A stretch of 64,000 nt of DNA from Glycomyces harbinensis (GCF_900101745.1 NZ_FNAD01000018.1:79906-143905); one strand, 5' to 3'. Shown: positions 42,178 to 50,902, counted from the first letter of the stretch. The notes: generated by a model not told the origin, from the sequence alone. Made by a program: numbers and translations.

Positions 42178-42912
42178 TCACTCCCACTTGAACATTCGGG
42201 CCGCGAGCACTCCGGCGACCACGGCGGTCGCGCCCATGGCGAGCAGCTGGGCCGCCGCGGGCGCCTCGCCGTTCCAGCTGTCGAGGAGCGTCTGCACGCC
42301 CGGCGGCACGTACTCGCCGATGCGCGCGATCGCGTCCGGCAGCATGAACCGGGGGAGGTACACGCCGCCGAAGAACATGACCGCCATGAACAGCATGCTC
42401 GCGATGCCCGTCGCCGCGCGGGTGGTCGGGGCCAGGGCCGCCACGAGCATACCGATCGAGAAGACCGCGGCGATGCCGAGGATGAACGCGGCCGTGAAGC
42501 CCAGCGCGTGCTCCGGCAGCGGGACGCCGTAGACGATCCGGCCGGTCGCGACCACGAGCACGGTGGCGGCGAGGGCCGCGCCGAGGTTGACGGTGAGCTG
42601 GGCGAGCAGGAGGTTGCCCGGGTGCATCGGGGTGGTCCGCATGCGGCGCAGGATGCCCCGTTCGCGGTAGGTCGCCATGATCGACGGCAGGTTCGTCAGG
42701 CCGACGACGCCCACGGACATGACGATCAGGGAGGGCATGAAGTAGTCGATGAACCGGATGCCGTCCATGTCGGGCGAGGGTTCGCGCAGCATCGGGACGG
42801 CGCCGAGCCCCACCAGGATCAGCGTGGGCAGGACCAGGCCGACGATCAGCGAGGTGGGGTCGCGGACGAACAGTCGGGTCTCGGTCTGGACGAGTTTCAT
42901 GAGCGAGGACAT
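42178..42912 (-). CDS. ABC-2-type exporter permease
   Basis: 244 residues with six helices. LFVRDPTSLIVGLVLPTLIL, a conserved inner YRERGILRRMRTTPMHPGNL loop and FFGGVYLPRFMLPDAI are typical of ABC-2 drug/antibiotic efflux permeases (DrrB/YadH-like). CTGGAG precedes the ATG. It lies 27 bases after the ATPase gene and four bases before the kinase gene. Confidence 0.88.
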   Translation of the reverse strand: MSSLMKLVQTETRLFVRDPTSLIVGLVLPTLILVGLGAVPMLREPSPDMDGIRFIDYFMPSLIVMSVGVVGLTNLPSIMATYRERGILRRMRTTPMHPGNLLLAQLTVNLGAALAATVLVVATGRIVYGVPLPEHALGFTAAFILGIAAVFSIGMLVAALAPTTRAATGIASMLFMAVMFFGGVYLPRFMLPDAIARIGEYVPPGVQTLLDSWNGEAPAAAQLLAMGATAVVAGVLAARMFKWE

Positions 42913-42939
42913 GTGGTGCTCCAGTTCGCTTGGAGGCGG

Positions 42940-43848
42940 TCAGTTGTCGAGGGGCTTGCCGGTGAGGGCGACGAAGGCGTCTTCGAGGCTGACCTGCTCG
43001 ACGCGCAGGTCCGCGGCCACGATGTGGTTGCGCGCCAGGACGGAGGTGACGGCCTGGAGCAGGTTGCCGCGCCCGGTGACGACCATCTGCGGGCCGGTGC
43101 GGGTCACTTCGGCGACCTCGGGCAGGTCGAGCAGGAGCGCGTCCGCGAACGGCGCGGAGGGACGGAAGCGGACCCGCTGCTCGTCTCCGGCGCGCGCGGT
43201 CAGGCCGGCGGGCGTGTCGAGCGCGACGACCTTGCCCGAGTCGATGACGGCGAGGCGGTCGCACAGCCGCTCGGCCTCGTCCATGAAGTGGGTGACCAGG
43301 ATGATCGTGACCCCCGAGTCGCGCACCTGCTCGATGAGGTCCCACGTGTCGCGCCGCGCCTGCGGGTCGAGTCCGGTGGTGAGCTCGTCGAGCACGGCGA
43401 TCCGCGGGTTGCCCACCAGCGCGAGCGCGATCGACAGCCGCTGCTGCTGGCCGCCGGAGAGCTTCGCGAACGGGGTCTTGCGCTTGCCGCCCAGGCCGAG
43501 CGACTCGATGAGCCGGTCGGTGTCGGCCGGGCGCTTGTAGAACGACGCGTACAGGTCGAGGGCCTCGCCGACGCGCAGCCGGTCGGGCAGGCGGCTCTCC
43601 TGCAACTGGATGCCGAGGACCTGCTTGAGTTCGGCGCCGTCGCGCTCGGGGTCGAGCCCGGTCACCGAGACGCGGCCCGAGTCCCTGGTGCGCAGCCCTT
43701 CGAGGCATTCGACGGTGGTGGTCTTGCCCGCCCCGTTGGGGCCGAGGATGCCGAAGATCTCGCCTTCGTCCACAGTGAACGAGACGCCGTCGACGGCGCG
43801 TTCCGATCCGTAGTGTTTGACCAGGTCTTCGACTTCGATGAATGCCAT
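42940..43848 (-). CDS. ABC exporter ATPase (DrrA-like)
   Basis: 302 residues. Walker A GPNGAGKTT, Q-loop QLQES, signature LSGGQQQR, Walker B IAVLDELTTGLDPQ and switch His in LVTHFMDEAERLC; in Walker B the usual D-E-P is D-E-L, as in some drug exporters. A C-terminal regulatory extension (about 225-302) is present, as in DrrA-type proteins. ATG 43848 has AGGAGG six bases upstream. With its permease and a two-component system it forms the layout of peptide-antibiotic or lipid-stress resistance operons. Confidence 0.9.
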   Translation of the reverse strand: MAFIEVEDLVKHYGSERAVDGVSFTVDEGEIFGILGPNGAGKTTTVECLEGLRTRDSGRVSVTGLDPERDGAELKQVLGIQLQESRLPDRLRVGEALDLYASFYKRPADTDRLIESLGLGGKRKTPFAKLSGGQQQRLSIALALVGNPRIAVLDELTTGLDPQARRDTWDLIEQVRDSGVTIILVTHFMDEAERLCDRLAVIDSGKVVALDTPAGLTARAGDEQRVRFRPSAPFADALLLDLPEVAEVTRTGPQMVVTGRGNLLQAVTSVLARNHIVAADLRVEQVSLEDAFVALTGKPLDN

Positions 43849-43934
43849 GCCGGCCTCCTTGCTCGTGTGTCTCCACACTCGCAGGAACGGCGCGTCCGGG
43901 CATCGCCCGAGCGGCGGGGGCCGCGGTTGATCCC

Positions 43935-43960
43935 GCCGGTCAACCGATCGGTTGACCGGC
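43935..43960. promoter_or_regulatory. 26-bp perfect palindrome upstream of the ABC/two-component operon
   Basis: GCCGGTCAACCGA followed immediately by TCGGTTGACCGGC. It lies 9 bases after the methyltransferase stop and 86 bases before the ATPase start on the same strand. The lack of any loop favours a protein-binding operator; as RNA it could also be a terminator for the methyltransferase gene. GGTTGA also occurs just outside it (43925-43930). Confidence 0.5.
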
Positions 43961-43969
43961 GCCGACCGG

Positions 43970-44797
43970 TCAGGGTTTGACGGCGATCCCGGCCATCACG
44001 GTGCGCTGGAACGGTTCGAGGTCGCCGGCCGCGGGGACCTCGCGGTCCGGTTCGGCCGGGAACCAGCGCGAGACGTACTCCAGGCCCGGCGCGATCATCG
44101 GCATCCCCTGGAAGTGGCGCTCCAGGCGCTCGACCGGGCGGCACCAGCCGTTGCCGAGGGTCTCCAGGCAGGCCTGCGACAGCGCCCGCTGGATCGGCTC
44201 GCCCGTGTCGGGCCAGGCGGTGATGAACAGGTGCGAGCCGGAGGCCAAGGGCTCCATGAGGTGGGCGATGATCTCGTCGGGCGACTCGTCGTCGGCGATC
44301 TGCATGATCATGCCGACGAGCATGAGGCCGACGGGCCGGTCGAAGTCGAGGTTGGCGCGCACGTCCGGGTTGGCGAGGATGCCGGAGGGTTCGCGCAGGT
44401 CGGCGGTGACGACGGTGGTGGTGCGGTCGTCGGCGAGCAGGGCCCGGCCGTGGGAGAGGACCATCGGGTCGTTGTCGATGTAGACGACCCGGGTCTCGGG
44501 GTTGATCTCCTGGGCCGCCTCATGGGTGTTCAGCTCGGCGGGCAGGCCGCAGCCGACGTCGATGATCTGGTCGATCCCGCCCTGGCCGACCATGTACCTG
44601 ATGCCGCGGACGAGCGCGGACCGGTTGAGGCGGAAGACCTCTCGGGCCTGCGGGACGAGCGCCTCGAAGATCGCGGCGGCCTCGCGATCGACCGGGAAGT
44701 TGTCGCGGCCGCCCAGGAGCGCGTCGTAGACGCGGGCGGTCGAGGGCACGGCGGAGTCGATCACCGGGGGCGGCCAGTCCGGGGCTGCATCGTTCAC
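43970..44797 (-). CDS. SAM-dependent methyltransferase, PF04672 family
   Basis: 275 residues of the actinobacteria-specific S-adenosyl methyltransferase family. STARVYDALLGGRDNFPVDR opens it, which is the family hallmark. The SAM-binding loop is IIDVGCGLP, then VVYIDNDPMVLSHGRALLAD, VTADLREP and MLVGMIMQI. The natural substrate is not established for the family. Only a weak ribosome site precedes ATG 44797. The restriction of the family to actinomycetes is good evidence for the host group. Confidence 0.9.
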   Translation of the reverse strand: MNDAAPDWPPPVIDSAVPSTARVYDALLGGRDNFPVDREAAAIFEALVPQAREVFRLNRSALVRGIRYMVGQGGIDQIIDVGCGLPAELNTHEAAQEINPETRVVYIDNDPMVLSHGRALLADDRTTTVVTADLREPSGILANPDVRANLDFDRPVGLMLVGMIMQIADDESPDEIIAHLMEPLASGSHLFITAWPDTGEPIQRALSQACLETLGNGWCRPVERLERHFQGMPMIAPGLEYVSRWFPAEPDREVPAAGDLEPFQRTVMAGIAVKP

Positions 44798-45226
44798 GTC
44801 GTTCCAATCGGCGCTGAATGGGCGGTGACATGGGGATCGAGGCCGACGCGGGGGCGGGTGCGTCGCGGCTCGCTCCGCCGCGCGGTTCGCGGCGGCGCCC
44901 GGTCCCGCCGCCGGAGCGGGACGCCGCTTCAGACTACGTCATGGGGCGTTCCGGCACGAGTGGACGCTCGTCTCGATTCCGCGCCGTTCGGCCCCGTTCC
45001 GCCCCTCCCGCATGAGGAACGACCCGGGCCCGCCGGTGCCGTCCCAAGATCGATTCGGCCGTGTCGCGCCGTCCCCCGACCGGGGGGCTGCGGAGCCCCG
45101 GGAACCGAACCGCCCGGTCAGGCGCCGCGACCCCGAACCGGAACGCGGCCTCGCCGCCCGCGACCGACCCGGCCTGGTGGCCGACGACACCCGCCACCCG
45201 CCGTGGCCTGCGAGTATGCTTGGTAC
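44798..45226. other. 429-base gene-free stretch before the MarR gene
   Basis: Very GC-rich. Reading frames here give only Arg/Pro-rich shadow peptides. The only signal I can support is the TATGCT -10 box at 45215-45220. Divergent promoters for the methyltransferase gene must also lie here, but I cannot pin them down. Confidence 0.5.
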
Positions 45227-45229
45227 ATG
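45215..45229 (+). promoter_or_regulatory. Leaderless promoter of the MarR gene
   Basis: TATGCT (45215-45220) is followed by six bases and then ATG, the spacing expected when transcription starts at the initiation codon itself. No Shine-Dalgarno precedes this ATG. An internal ATG at 45251 has GGGGGAG before it and is the alternative start. Confidence 0.5.
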
Positions 45230-45712
45230 GAGGAATACACGGGGGAGCCGATGGGCATGGGCACCGTGCTGGTGCGCGCCGCCTTCCTGGTCGACGCCGT
45301 CTACGCCGACTCCGTCCGCCAATTCGACCTCACCGTGCCGCAGGCGCAGCTGCTGTGCGTGCTCATACCGCGCCCCCACGGGATGTTCGAGCTCGCCAAG
45401 ACCCTCGGCCTCGCCAAGTCCAGCATCACCGGCCTGGTCGACCGGTCCGCCAAGCGCGACCTGGTCCGCCGCGAGTCCGACGCCGGCGACGGCCGGGCCT
45501 TCCGCGTGGCGCTCACCGCGAAGGGCAAGCAGCTCGCCGAGGAGTTCCACGAGGAGACCACCCGCCGCGTCTCCGATCTGCCGCTGGGCCTCTCGGAGGC
45601 CGAGCGCGACACCCTCGTCGGCCTGCTCACCAAGGTGATCACCGACAACGCGGTGCCGGTGGTCTTCCCCGACGGCGAATGCCCTTCCGCCGCAAGCTGC
45701 TCCGGCGACTGA
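45227..45712 (+). CDS. MarR-family transcriptional regulator
   Basis: 161 residues. The winged helix spans about 38-105: LTVPQAQLLCVLIPRPHGMF, LAKTLGLAKSSITGLVDRSA (recognition helix), then RRESDAGDGRAFRVALTAKG (wing with the conserved D-x-R). N- and C-terminal helices form the dimer interface. MarR proteins sense phenolics, oxidants or drugs. The convergent FAD oxidoreductase gene next door has a double palindrome in its promoter and is the most likely target. Two cysteines near the C-terminus (DGECPSAASCSGD) could provide thiol sensing. Confidence 0.88.
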   Translation: MEEYTGEPMGMGTVLVRAAFLVDAVYADSVRQFDLTVPQAQLLCVLIPRPHGMFELAKTLGLAKSSITGLVDRSAKRDLVRRESDAGDGRAFRVALTAKGKQLAEEFHEETTRRVSDLPLGLSEAERDTLVGLLTKVITDNAVPVVFPDGECPSAASCSGD

Positions 45713-45727
45713 ACCCGGACGAGACGA

Positions 45728-45756
45728 AGCCCCCGCGGCAAGTCGCCGCGGGGGCT
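45728..45756. terminator. Bidirectional hairpin between the MarR and FAD genes
   Basis: AGCCCCCGCGGC (45728-45739) and GCCGCGGGGGCT (45745-45756) are perfect arms around a five-base loop, in the 75-base convergent gap. Confidence 0.7.
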
Positions 45757-45787
45757 CTCGGTCCTATGACGATCGAAGGACCAAGCG

Positions 45788-46885
45788 TTAGGCCACGTTG
45801 AACAGTTCGGCGAACTTCGAGTGCATGAGGTCGCGGCCCTTCCACTCGGCCACGGCCGACCGCGACAGGATGCTCGGACCGTCCTCGGACGGGACCTGGC
45901 CGACACCGCCCTCGGGCCCGAGCGGGAGCAGCACCACGCGGCCCGGCGACGGCCGGTACTCCGCCACGGGCTCGCCGCCCTGCAATTGCGCGATGATGTT
46001 GGCCGCCACGACCTCCGCGTGCCGCATGGCCGAGCCGGCGCGCTTCTCCTCGGCCACGTCGGTGACGTCGCCGATCGCGTACACGTGCCCGTGGCCGTCC
46101 ACGTTGAGCCTCGCCGTGACCGGGATCTGCCCGCGGGCGTTGAGCGGCGCCAGGCCGTCCGCGAGGTAGTCCGAGTTCGTGGTCGCGCCGTAGGCCCGGA
46201 ACCAGATGTCGGCCTCGATCCTCTCGCCGCCGACCGCGACCGCCACGGTCCCGGCGACGCCGGGCTCGACCGCCGGTTCGGCGTCGAAGGCCGCGCCCAG
46301 CCGCAGCCGGACGCCCAGCTCGTCGAGCTGCCCGTGCAGGTCGGCGCGCAGCTCCTCGGCGTACCCGCCCAGCAGCTCCTCGGCCGGGTCCACGACGACC
46401 ACGCTCTTCTCGGGCCAGACCGCCTTGATCTCGCCCGCCAGCTCCAGGCCCACCGGACCGGCCCCGGCGATGAGCACCCGGTCGGCCCCGGCCAGTTCGG
46501 CGTGCGTGGCCTTGAAGTGCGCCAGGGCCTCCGCGGTCGAGTCGGTGCGGGTCTTGGCCGGGTACGGGTAGCCCGAGCCGCTCGCCAGCACGATGTAGTC
46601 GGCCTCGACCCGCTCGCCCGAGGCGAGGGTGACGCCCCCGGCGTCCACCGCGGACGCGTACTCGCGGATCTGGCCGCCGTTCTTCAGGAGCGTGTCGTAG
46701 GGGTAGAAGATCCGCTCGGCCCACTCGTCGGGCTGCGTCAACGCGCGGAGCGACCCGGCGGCGTTGACGAAGCCGTCCTTGGGCTCGATGAGGACCACGT
46801 CGGCGTGCTCGTCCAGCGCCTTGGCCACCGCGGCCCCGCCGTATCCGCCCCCGACGACGGCGACCGTGCGTCCCTGCTGCGTCAT
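45788..46885 (-). CDS. FAD-dependent pyridine nucleotide-disulphide oxidoreductase (AIF/NDH-2-like)
   Basis: 365 residues. FAD-binding VVGGGYGGAAVAKAL at the N-terminus, NAD(P)-binding ADRVLIAGAGPVGLELAGEI in the middle, and the second FAD motif HGHVYAIGDVTDV. No redox-active CxxxxC is present, so it resembles type-II NADH dehydrogenases or AIF/FSP1-like quinone reductases rather than disulphide reductases. No clear membrane anchor is visible. AAGGG lies before the ATG. An 18-base perfect inverted repeat overlaps its promoter. Probable role: NAD(P)H-dependent quinone reduction under control of the neighbouring MarR protein. Confidence 0.88.
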   Translation of the reverse strand: MTQQGRTVAVVGGGYGGAAVAKALDEHADVVLIEPKDGFVNAAGSLRALTQPDEWAERIFYPYDTLLKNGGQIREYASAVDAGGVTLASGERVEADYIVLASGSGYPYPAKTRTDSTAEALAHFKATHAELAGADRVLIAGAGPVGLELAGEIKAVWPEKSVVVVDPAEELLGGYAEELRADLHGQLDELGVRLRLGAAFDAEPAVEPGVAGTVAVAVGGERIEADIWFRAYGATTNSDYLADGLAPLNARGQIPVTARLNVDGHGHVYAIGDVTDVAEEKRAGSAMRHAEVVAANIIAQLQGGEPVAEYRPSPGRVVLLPLGPEGGVGQVPSEDGPSILSRSAVAEWKGRDLMHSKFAELFNVA

Positions 46886-46905
46886 GATGTCGACCCTTCG
46901 ATAAA

Positions 46906-46948
46906 GTAGTTCGTAGTACGAACCATAATAGTTCGTACTACGAACTAC
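46906..46948. promoter_or_regulatory. Double palindromic operator upstream of the FAD oxidoreductase gene
   Basis: GTAGTTCGTAGTACGAAC (46906-46923), CATAATA, then the exact reverse complement (46931-46948). Each arm also contains its own 15-base palindrome: GTTCGTAGTACGAAC at 46909-46923 and GTTCGTACTACGAAC at 46931-46945, centres 22 bases apart, about two helical turns. Two dimers could bind side by side on one DNA face. It is 20 bases from the FAD gene start and about 100 from the divergent aminotransferase. Confidence 0.75.
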
Positions 46949-47002
46949 AAGGATCCGAGCGGGCCGAATCCCGTGATGGCGGCCACCTCATGTGATCCCA
47001 TC

Positions 47003-47017
47003 TGTCACAAGGTGACA
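47003..47017. promoter_or_regulatory. Small inverted repeat before the aminotransferase gene
   Basis: TGTCAC-AAG-GTGACA, six-base perfect arms, 30 bases upstream of the ATG at 47048 and just upstream of the TACGGT box (47035-47040). Its place in the -35 region suggests a regulator site. The binding protein is unknown. Confidence 0.4.
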
Positions 47018-47047
47018 CGGCGTCAAAAGTCCGATACGGTGATATAT

Positions 47048-48229
47048 ATGAGCGTCGTCACAAATGCCGCACTCGAGATGCCCGGCAACCCGCTGCGGCA
47101 ACTGACCCTCGAACAGCTCCGCCAGCGCACCAGCGTCAAATGGCGGGAGCACCCCGCCGACGTCCTGCCCCTGTGGGTCGCAGAGATGGACGTCCTGGTC
47201 GCCGACCCCGTCGCCAAGGCCGTCACCGACGCCATGGCCGCCGGAGACACCGGCTACCCCGCCGGCACCGCGTACGCCGACGCCGTGGCCGCCTTCGCCG
47301 CCGAGCGCTGGCACTGGACCGACATCGAACCGGACCGGATCCGGCCCGTGCCCGACATGATGATCGGCGCGGTCGAGATGCTCAAGCTCCTCACCGCGCC
47401 CGGCGACGCGGTCGTCGTCAACTGCCCGGTCTACCCGCCGTTCTACCGCTTCAACGCCTTCAACGGCCGCAAGGTGGTCGAAGCGCCGCTCGGACCCGAC
47501 CACCGCATCGACTTCGCCGCCCTCGCCGCGGCCTTCGAGCTCGCGCTCGGGCGCGGCGGCCGCGCCGCGTACCTCCTGTGCAACCCCCACAACCCGACCG
47601 GGACCGTCCACACCAGAGCGGAACTGGAGCGGGTGGCGCGCCTCGCCGCCGACTACGGGGTCCGCGTCGTCGCCGACGAGGCCCACGCCCCGATCGTCGG
47701 CCCCGGCGCCGTCTTCACCCCGTACCTCACCGTCCCCGGCGCGGGCGACGGCCTCGCGCTCACCTCGGCCGCCAAGGCCTGGAACCTGCCGGGCCTGCGC
47801 GGCGCCGTCGCGATCGCCGGACCGGACTCGGCCGTCGACCTGGCCCGCATGCCCGAGGAGATGAGCACCAGCGCCGGCCACATGGCACAGATCGCCCACG
47901 CCGCCGCCTTCCGCGAAGGCGGCCCCTGGCTCGACGCGCTCCTGGAAGACCTCGCCGAGAACCGCCGCATCCTGGCCGCCGCGCTCGCCGAGCACCTGCC
48001 GCAGGTGCGCTACCGGCCGCAGCCGGGCACGTACCTGGCCTGGCTCGACTGCCGCGCGCTCGGCCTCGGGGACGACCCGGCGGCGCACTTCCTCGAGCGC
48101 GGCCGCGTCGCGGTCAACTCGGGCCTGCCGTTCGGCACCGGCGGGAAGGGGCACGTGCGCCTCAACTACGCGACCACGCCCGAGATCCTCACCGAAGCGG
48201 TCGAGCGCATGGGCGCCTCCCTGCGTTGA
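47048..48229 (+). CDS. MalY/PatB-type PLP aminotransferase/cystathionine beta-lyase
   Basis: 393-residue fold-type I PLP enzyme. [18 protein letters not shown] opens it, as in MalY/PatB proteins; then [16 protein letters not shown] (179-185), DEAHAP (D210 contacts the pyridine nitrogen), and [11 protein letters not shown] with the Schiff-base K243. MalY/PatB enzymes cleave C-S bonds (cystathionine, cysteine) and some are regulators. ATG 47048 has no ribosome site, but TACGGT ends seven bases upstream, so the mRNA is likely leaderless. The frame continues 25 codons further upstream without support. Confidence 0.88.
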   Translation: MSVVTNAALEMPGNPLRQLTLEQLRQRTSVKWREHPADVLPLWVAEMDVLVADPVAKAVTDAMAAGDTGYPAGTAYADAVAAFAAERWHWTDIEPDRIRPVPDMMIGAVEMLKLLTAPGDAVVVNCPVYPPFYRFNAFNGRKVVEAPLGPDHRIDFAALAAAFELALGRGGRAAYLLCNPHNPTGTVHTRAELERVARLAADYGVRVVADEAHAPIVGPGAVFTPYLTVPGAGDGLALTSAAKAWNLPGLRGAVAIAGPDSAVDLARMPEEMSTSAGHMAQIAHAAAFREGGPWLDALLEDLAENRRILAAALAEHLPQVRYRPQPGTYLAWLDCRALGLGDDPAAHFLERGRVAVNSGLPFGTGGKGHVRLNYATTPEILTEAVERMGASLR

Positions 48230-48334
48230 CGCGCGCCCCTACGATGTGACCTGATCCAGGACCCGGGCACGTCCTCCTGCGACGTGCCCGGTCCGGATCC
48301 AGTTGAACGCCAAGGGATTCGCGGGGAGACGACA

Positions 48335-48859
48335 GTGGGCATCTGGGACGTCAAGGCGAGCGACGACCGTGAACAGTGGACGTACGAGCCCGTGACCGCC
48401 ATCGGGCCGCTCCGCTTCGGCATGCGCGCCGTGGAGGTGTCGGAGGCCCTGGGGGACCGTCCCAGCAGCTCCCGCTCCGGCCAGGTGCCGACCGGTGAGA
48501 TGCGGCTCGTCCTGGAGCGTTTCAGCCGGCGGGGCGTGGTCGCGTTCTACACGCGCGAAGGCGCGCTCGCGGGCGTGGCGGTCGACGCCCAGCGCGGTCC
48601 CCAAGTGCGCCTGGAGGGCGAGGAGCTGACCGGACGCGTGCCGTCCGAAATGGAGGCGTGGCTCACCGGCCTCCTCGAGTCGCGGGACCTCGGCCTGCTC
48701 TACACGCAGGACGGCAATCCCGCGTCGGTGGACCTCGGCCTGGTCCTGCGGGCGCAGCGGGCCGGGGACGTGGTCCTCACCCGGCCGCTCTTCCTCATCG
48801 GCGACTGGGTGGACAACCTCTGGGACTCGCTCCCGGCCGAGGAGTGGCACACCTTCTGA
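48335..48859 (+). CDS. Conserved-looking hypothetical protein
   Basis: 174 residues, family not recognised. The sequence reads like a soluble alpha/beta domain: YEPVTAIGPLRFGMRAVEVS, then EMRLVLERFSRRGVVAFYTR, GVAVDAQRGPQV, and a C-terminal DVVLTRPLFLIGDWVDNLWD. It has good codon bias and no membrane helix. GTG 48335 is preferred because GGGGAGA precedes it; the frame continues 17 codons upstream to an ATG at 48284 without a site. Small proteins of this look are often immunity or SMI1/KNR4-like proteins, but I cannot show it. Confidence 0.55.
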   Translation: MGIWDVKASDDREQWTYEPVTAIGPLRFGMRAVEVSEALGDRPSSSRSGQVPTGEMRLVLERFSRRGVVAFYTREGALAGVAVDAQRGPQVRLEGEELTGRVPSEMEAWLTGLLESRDLGLLYTQDGNPASVDLGLVLRAQRAGDVVLTRPLFLIGDWVDNLWDSLPAEEWHTF

Positions 48860-48866
48860 CGCGCGC

Positions 48867-49922
48867 CTAACGCCGCCAGAGCATGTGGCGGTCGGGCAGC
48901 TTCTCCTCGTTGCCGCGGCCGTCGCTCTTGCCCAGGAGCGAGAACCCGTGCCGCTCATAGAAGGCCTGGGCCCCGGTGTTCTGCTCGAACACGTGCAGGT
49001 CGAGGGCCTTGCGCCGCCGCTTCGCCTTGGCGAGCAGCGCTTCGCCGACGCCGTGGCCCTGAGCGGCGGGCGACACGTAGAGGTGGTCGAGCCAGTCGCC
49101 GCCCAGGGCCGCGAAGCCGACCGGCACGCCGTGCCGCTCGGCGATCCACAGCTCAGCGGCGGGGATCATGACTTCCTCGACCCACCAAGCGGTCTCGTCG
49201 TAGGTGTGCAGCGCGGGCAGGTAGGTCATCCCGCCGCGGGCGGCCCAGAAGATCTCGGTCACGCTCGCCGCGTCGCCGATCCAGCCGCGCCGTACCAGCG
49301 GCAGCGCGTCGTTGCCGATGAGTTCGGCGACCCGCCGCACCTCCATCACCGAACCCCACAGGCCGAGGTCGCGGCGCAGTCCGGCGTCGACCGCTTCGAT
49401 GCGGTCGAGGAGGTCGCGAAGGCGCCGCCGATCGGCCGGGCCCAGCCCGGCGCCGAGGTAGGCGTCGACGATCGGATCGAGTTCGGCCTCGAGCGGTTCG
49501 ACCAGGGAGCGGACCTGCGGCACCGGATGCGGCGCCGGTCGCGGGCCGCGCGAGGCGGCGACGCCGAAGACCGCGGCCTCGTGCGCCCGCGGGCCGGGCC
49601 AGCGCGGGCCGTTGCGGTAGCGCATCTCGGCGGGGTCGACCGGCAGCCGGGCCTCCCGCTTCTGCGCCTTCCGGCGCCGAGCGAACGCGTCCGTCTCGAC
49701 CAGCCAGGCGGCCCGGCTGGCCTCCACGGTCTCCAGGGCCGCGAGCAGTCCGGCCTCGTCCAGCCGGGTGCGGGCTCCCGGGTCCGTGCCGGTGATGAAC
49801 GCCCAGGTCAGCTCGAATCCGAGGTGTCGGTACCGGCCCACGGCCGACCGCAGTGCGCCCTGCCGCCATCCCAGCGGCCGCTCGGTGTCGCGCACCCGCC
49901 GCGCGAGCGTCCGGAAGGTCAT
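48867..49922 (-). CDS. GNAT acetyltransferase with N-terminal helical domain
   Basis: 351 residues. The C-terminal third (about 215-345) is a GNAT domain: AAELWIAERHGVPVGFAALG, then LYVSPAAQGHGVGEALLAKA with the acetyl-CoA motif QGHGVG, and QNTGAQAFYERHGF. The first ~200 residues are an Arg-rich helical region of unknown function that is not part of GNAT. It transfers an acetyl group to an unknown amine. ATG 49922 is a reasonable start but has no strong ribosome site. It ends eight bases from the convergent hypothetical gene. Confidence 0.8.
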   Translation of the reverse strand: MTFRTLARRVRDTERPLGWRQGALRSAVGRYRHLGFELTWAFITGTDPGARTRLDEAGLLAALETVEASRAAWLVETDAFARRRKAQKREARLPVDPAEMRYRNGPRWPGPRAHEAAVFGVAASRGPRPAPHPVPQVRSLVEPLEAELDPIVDAYLGAGLGPADRRRLRDLLDRIEAVDAGLRRDLGLWGSVMEVRRVAELIGNDALPLVRRGWIGDAASVTEIFWAARGGMTYLPALHTYDETAWWVEEVMIPAAELWIAERHGVPVGFAALGGDWLDHLYVSPAAQGHGVGEALLAKAKRRRKALDLHVFEQNTGAQAFYERHGFSLLGKSDGRGNEEKLPDRHMLWRR

Positions 49923-50000
49923 CGGCGGGCCGCCGCGGCGGGGGAGGAGTGATCCGGCATCGGGCCACTGTCCCACGCCGCCGGCGCGCCCGCCAATCGG

Positions 50001-50885
50001 TCAGGCCCTCGCGAGGGCCCCGAACGCGTCGGGGTGCGCGGCCATGAACTCGTCGAAGGACCGCGGCTCGGCGCCGGTGAGGCGCCGCACCGCGTCGGTG
50101 ACCTGCCCGTACGCGCCTCGACCGAGCGAGGCGTACAGCGAGGCCGTCTCGGCGGCGAGCGCCGGGTCCAGGCCGAGGCCGCGCAGCCGGTCGGCGATCG
50201 CGGCCTCCGGCTGTCCGCTGAAGCCGACCGGGAGGCCGCGGCCGTCGCTGAGCTTCGCGGCCACCTCGGCGTACGTGATCACCTCGGGTCCGGTGAGCAC
50301 GAACGACTCGCCCCGGCCGGTCTCGCCGGTGAGGAGCGCGGCCGCGCAGGCGGCGATGTCGCGGCAGTCGATGAACGCCACGCGCGCATCGCCTTCGGGG
50401 CCGATGAGGTTCCCGTCCTCGTCGCCGAGGCTCGTCTCGGGCCGCAGGAAGTTCTGCATGAAGCCGCCGGGCTGGAGGATCGTCCATTCCAGACCGGAGG
50501 CCTTGAGGTGGTCCTCGACCACGCCGTGCGCGCCCTCGGACATGGGCCCGCCCCTGTGCGCGTGCCACACCGAGAGCTTCACCGCGTAGGTCGCTCCGGC
50601 GGCCTTCGCCGCGTCGATCACGTTCCGCTCCCAGCCGATCATCGGCTGCTCTCCGTCGACCAGGTATCCCTGCGCCCCAGGGGAGGCGAGGAAGACCCGG
50701 TCGACGCCGGCCATGGCCGCGGCGAGGGAGTCGGGGTCGTCGTAGTCGCCGACGGCGTAGTCGGCGCCGAGGGCGCGCCCTTTGTCGTCGTCGCGCACGA
50801 GGGCCCGGAACGCGGCCCCGCGATCGGTCAGCTGCGCGACGAGGTGCCTGCCGGTGGAGCCGGTCGCTCCGGTCACCAGGATCAT
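50001..50885 (-). CDS. NmrA-like NAD(P)H-binding reductase
   Basis: 294 residues. GATGSTGRHLVAQL at residues 6-19 is the nucleotide loop. VKLSVWHAHRGG and TILQPGGFMQNFLRP are NmrA/QOR2-type segments, and a substrate lid follows. GGAGG lies five bases before ATG 50885. It is divergent from a TetR gene across an 87-base region carrying two copies of an operator, so it is very likely the target of that regulator. It is similar in layout to the HxlR/NmrA pair at 8075-9366. Confidence 0.88.
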   Translation of the reverse strand: MILVTGATGSTGRHLVAQLTDRGAAFRALVRDDDKGRALGADYAVGDYDDPDSLAAAMAGVDRVFLASPGAQGYLVDGEQPMIGWERNVIDAAKAAGATYAVKLSVWHAHRGGPMSEGAHGVVEDHLKASGLEWTILQPGGFMQNFLRPETSLGDEDGNLIGPEGDARVAFIDCRDIAACAAALLTGETGRGESFVLTGPEVITYAEVAAKLSDGRGLPVGFSGQPEAAIADRLRGLGLDPALAAETASLYASLGRGAYGQVTDAVRRLTGAEPRSFDEFMAAHPDAFGALARA

Positions 50886-50902
50886 GAGGCCTCCAAAACA
50901 AG

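Noticed and set aside
43952..45226. Long plus-strand open frame leading into the MarR gene
   Set aside because: It lies opposite the PF04672 methyltransferase and in gene-free sequence. MarR homology begins only at 45227.
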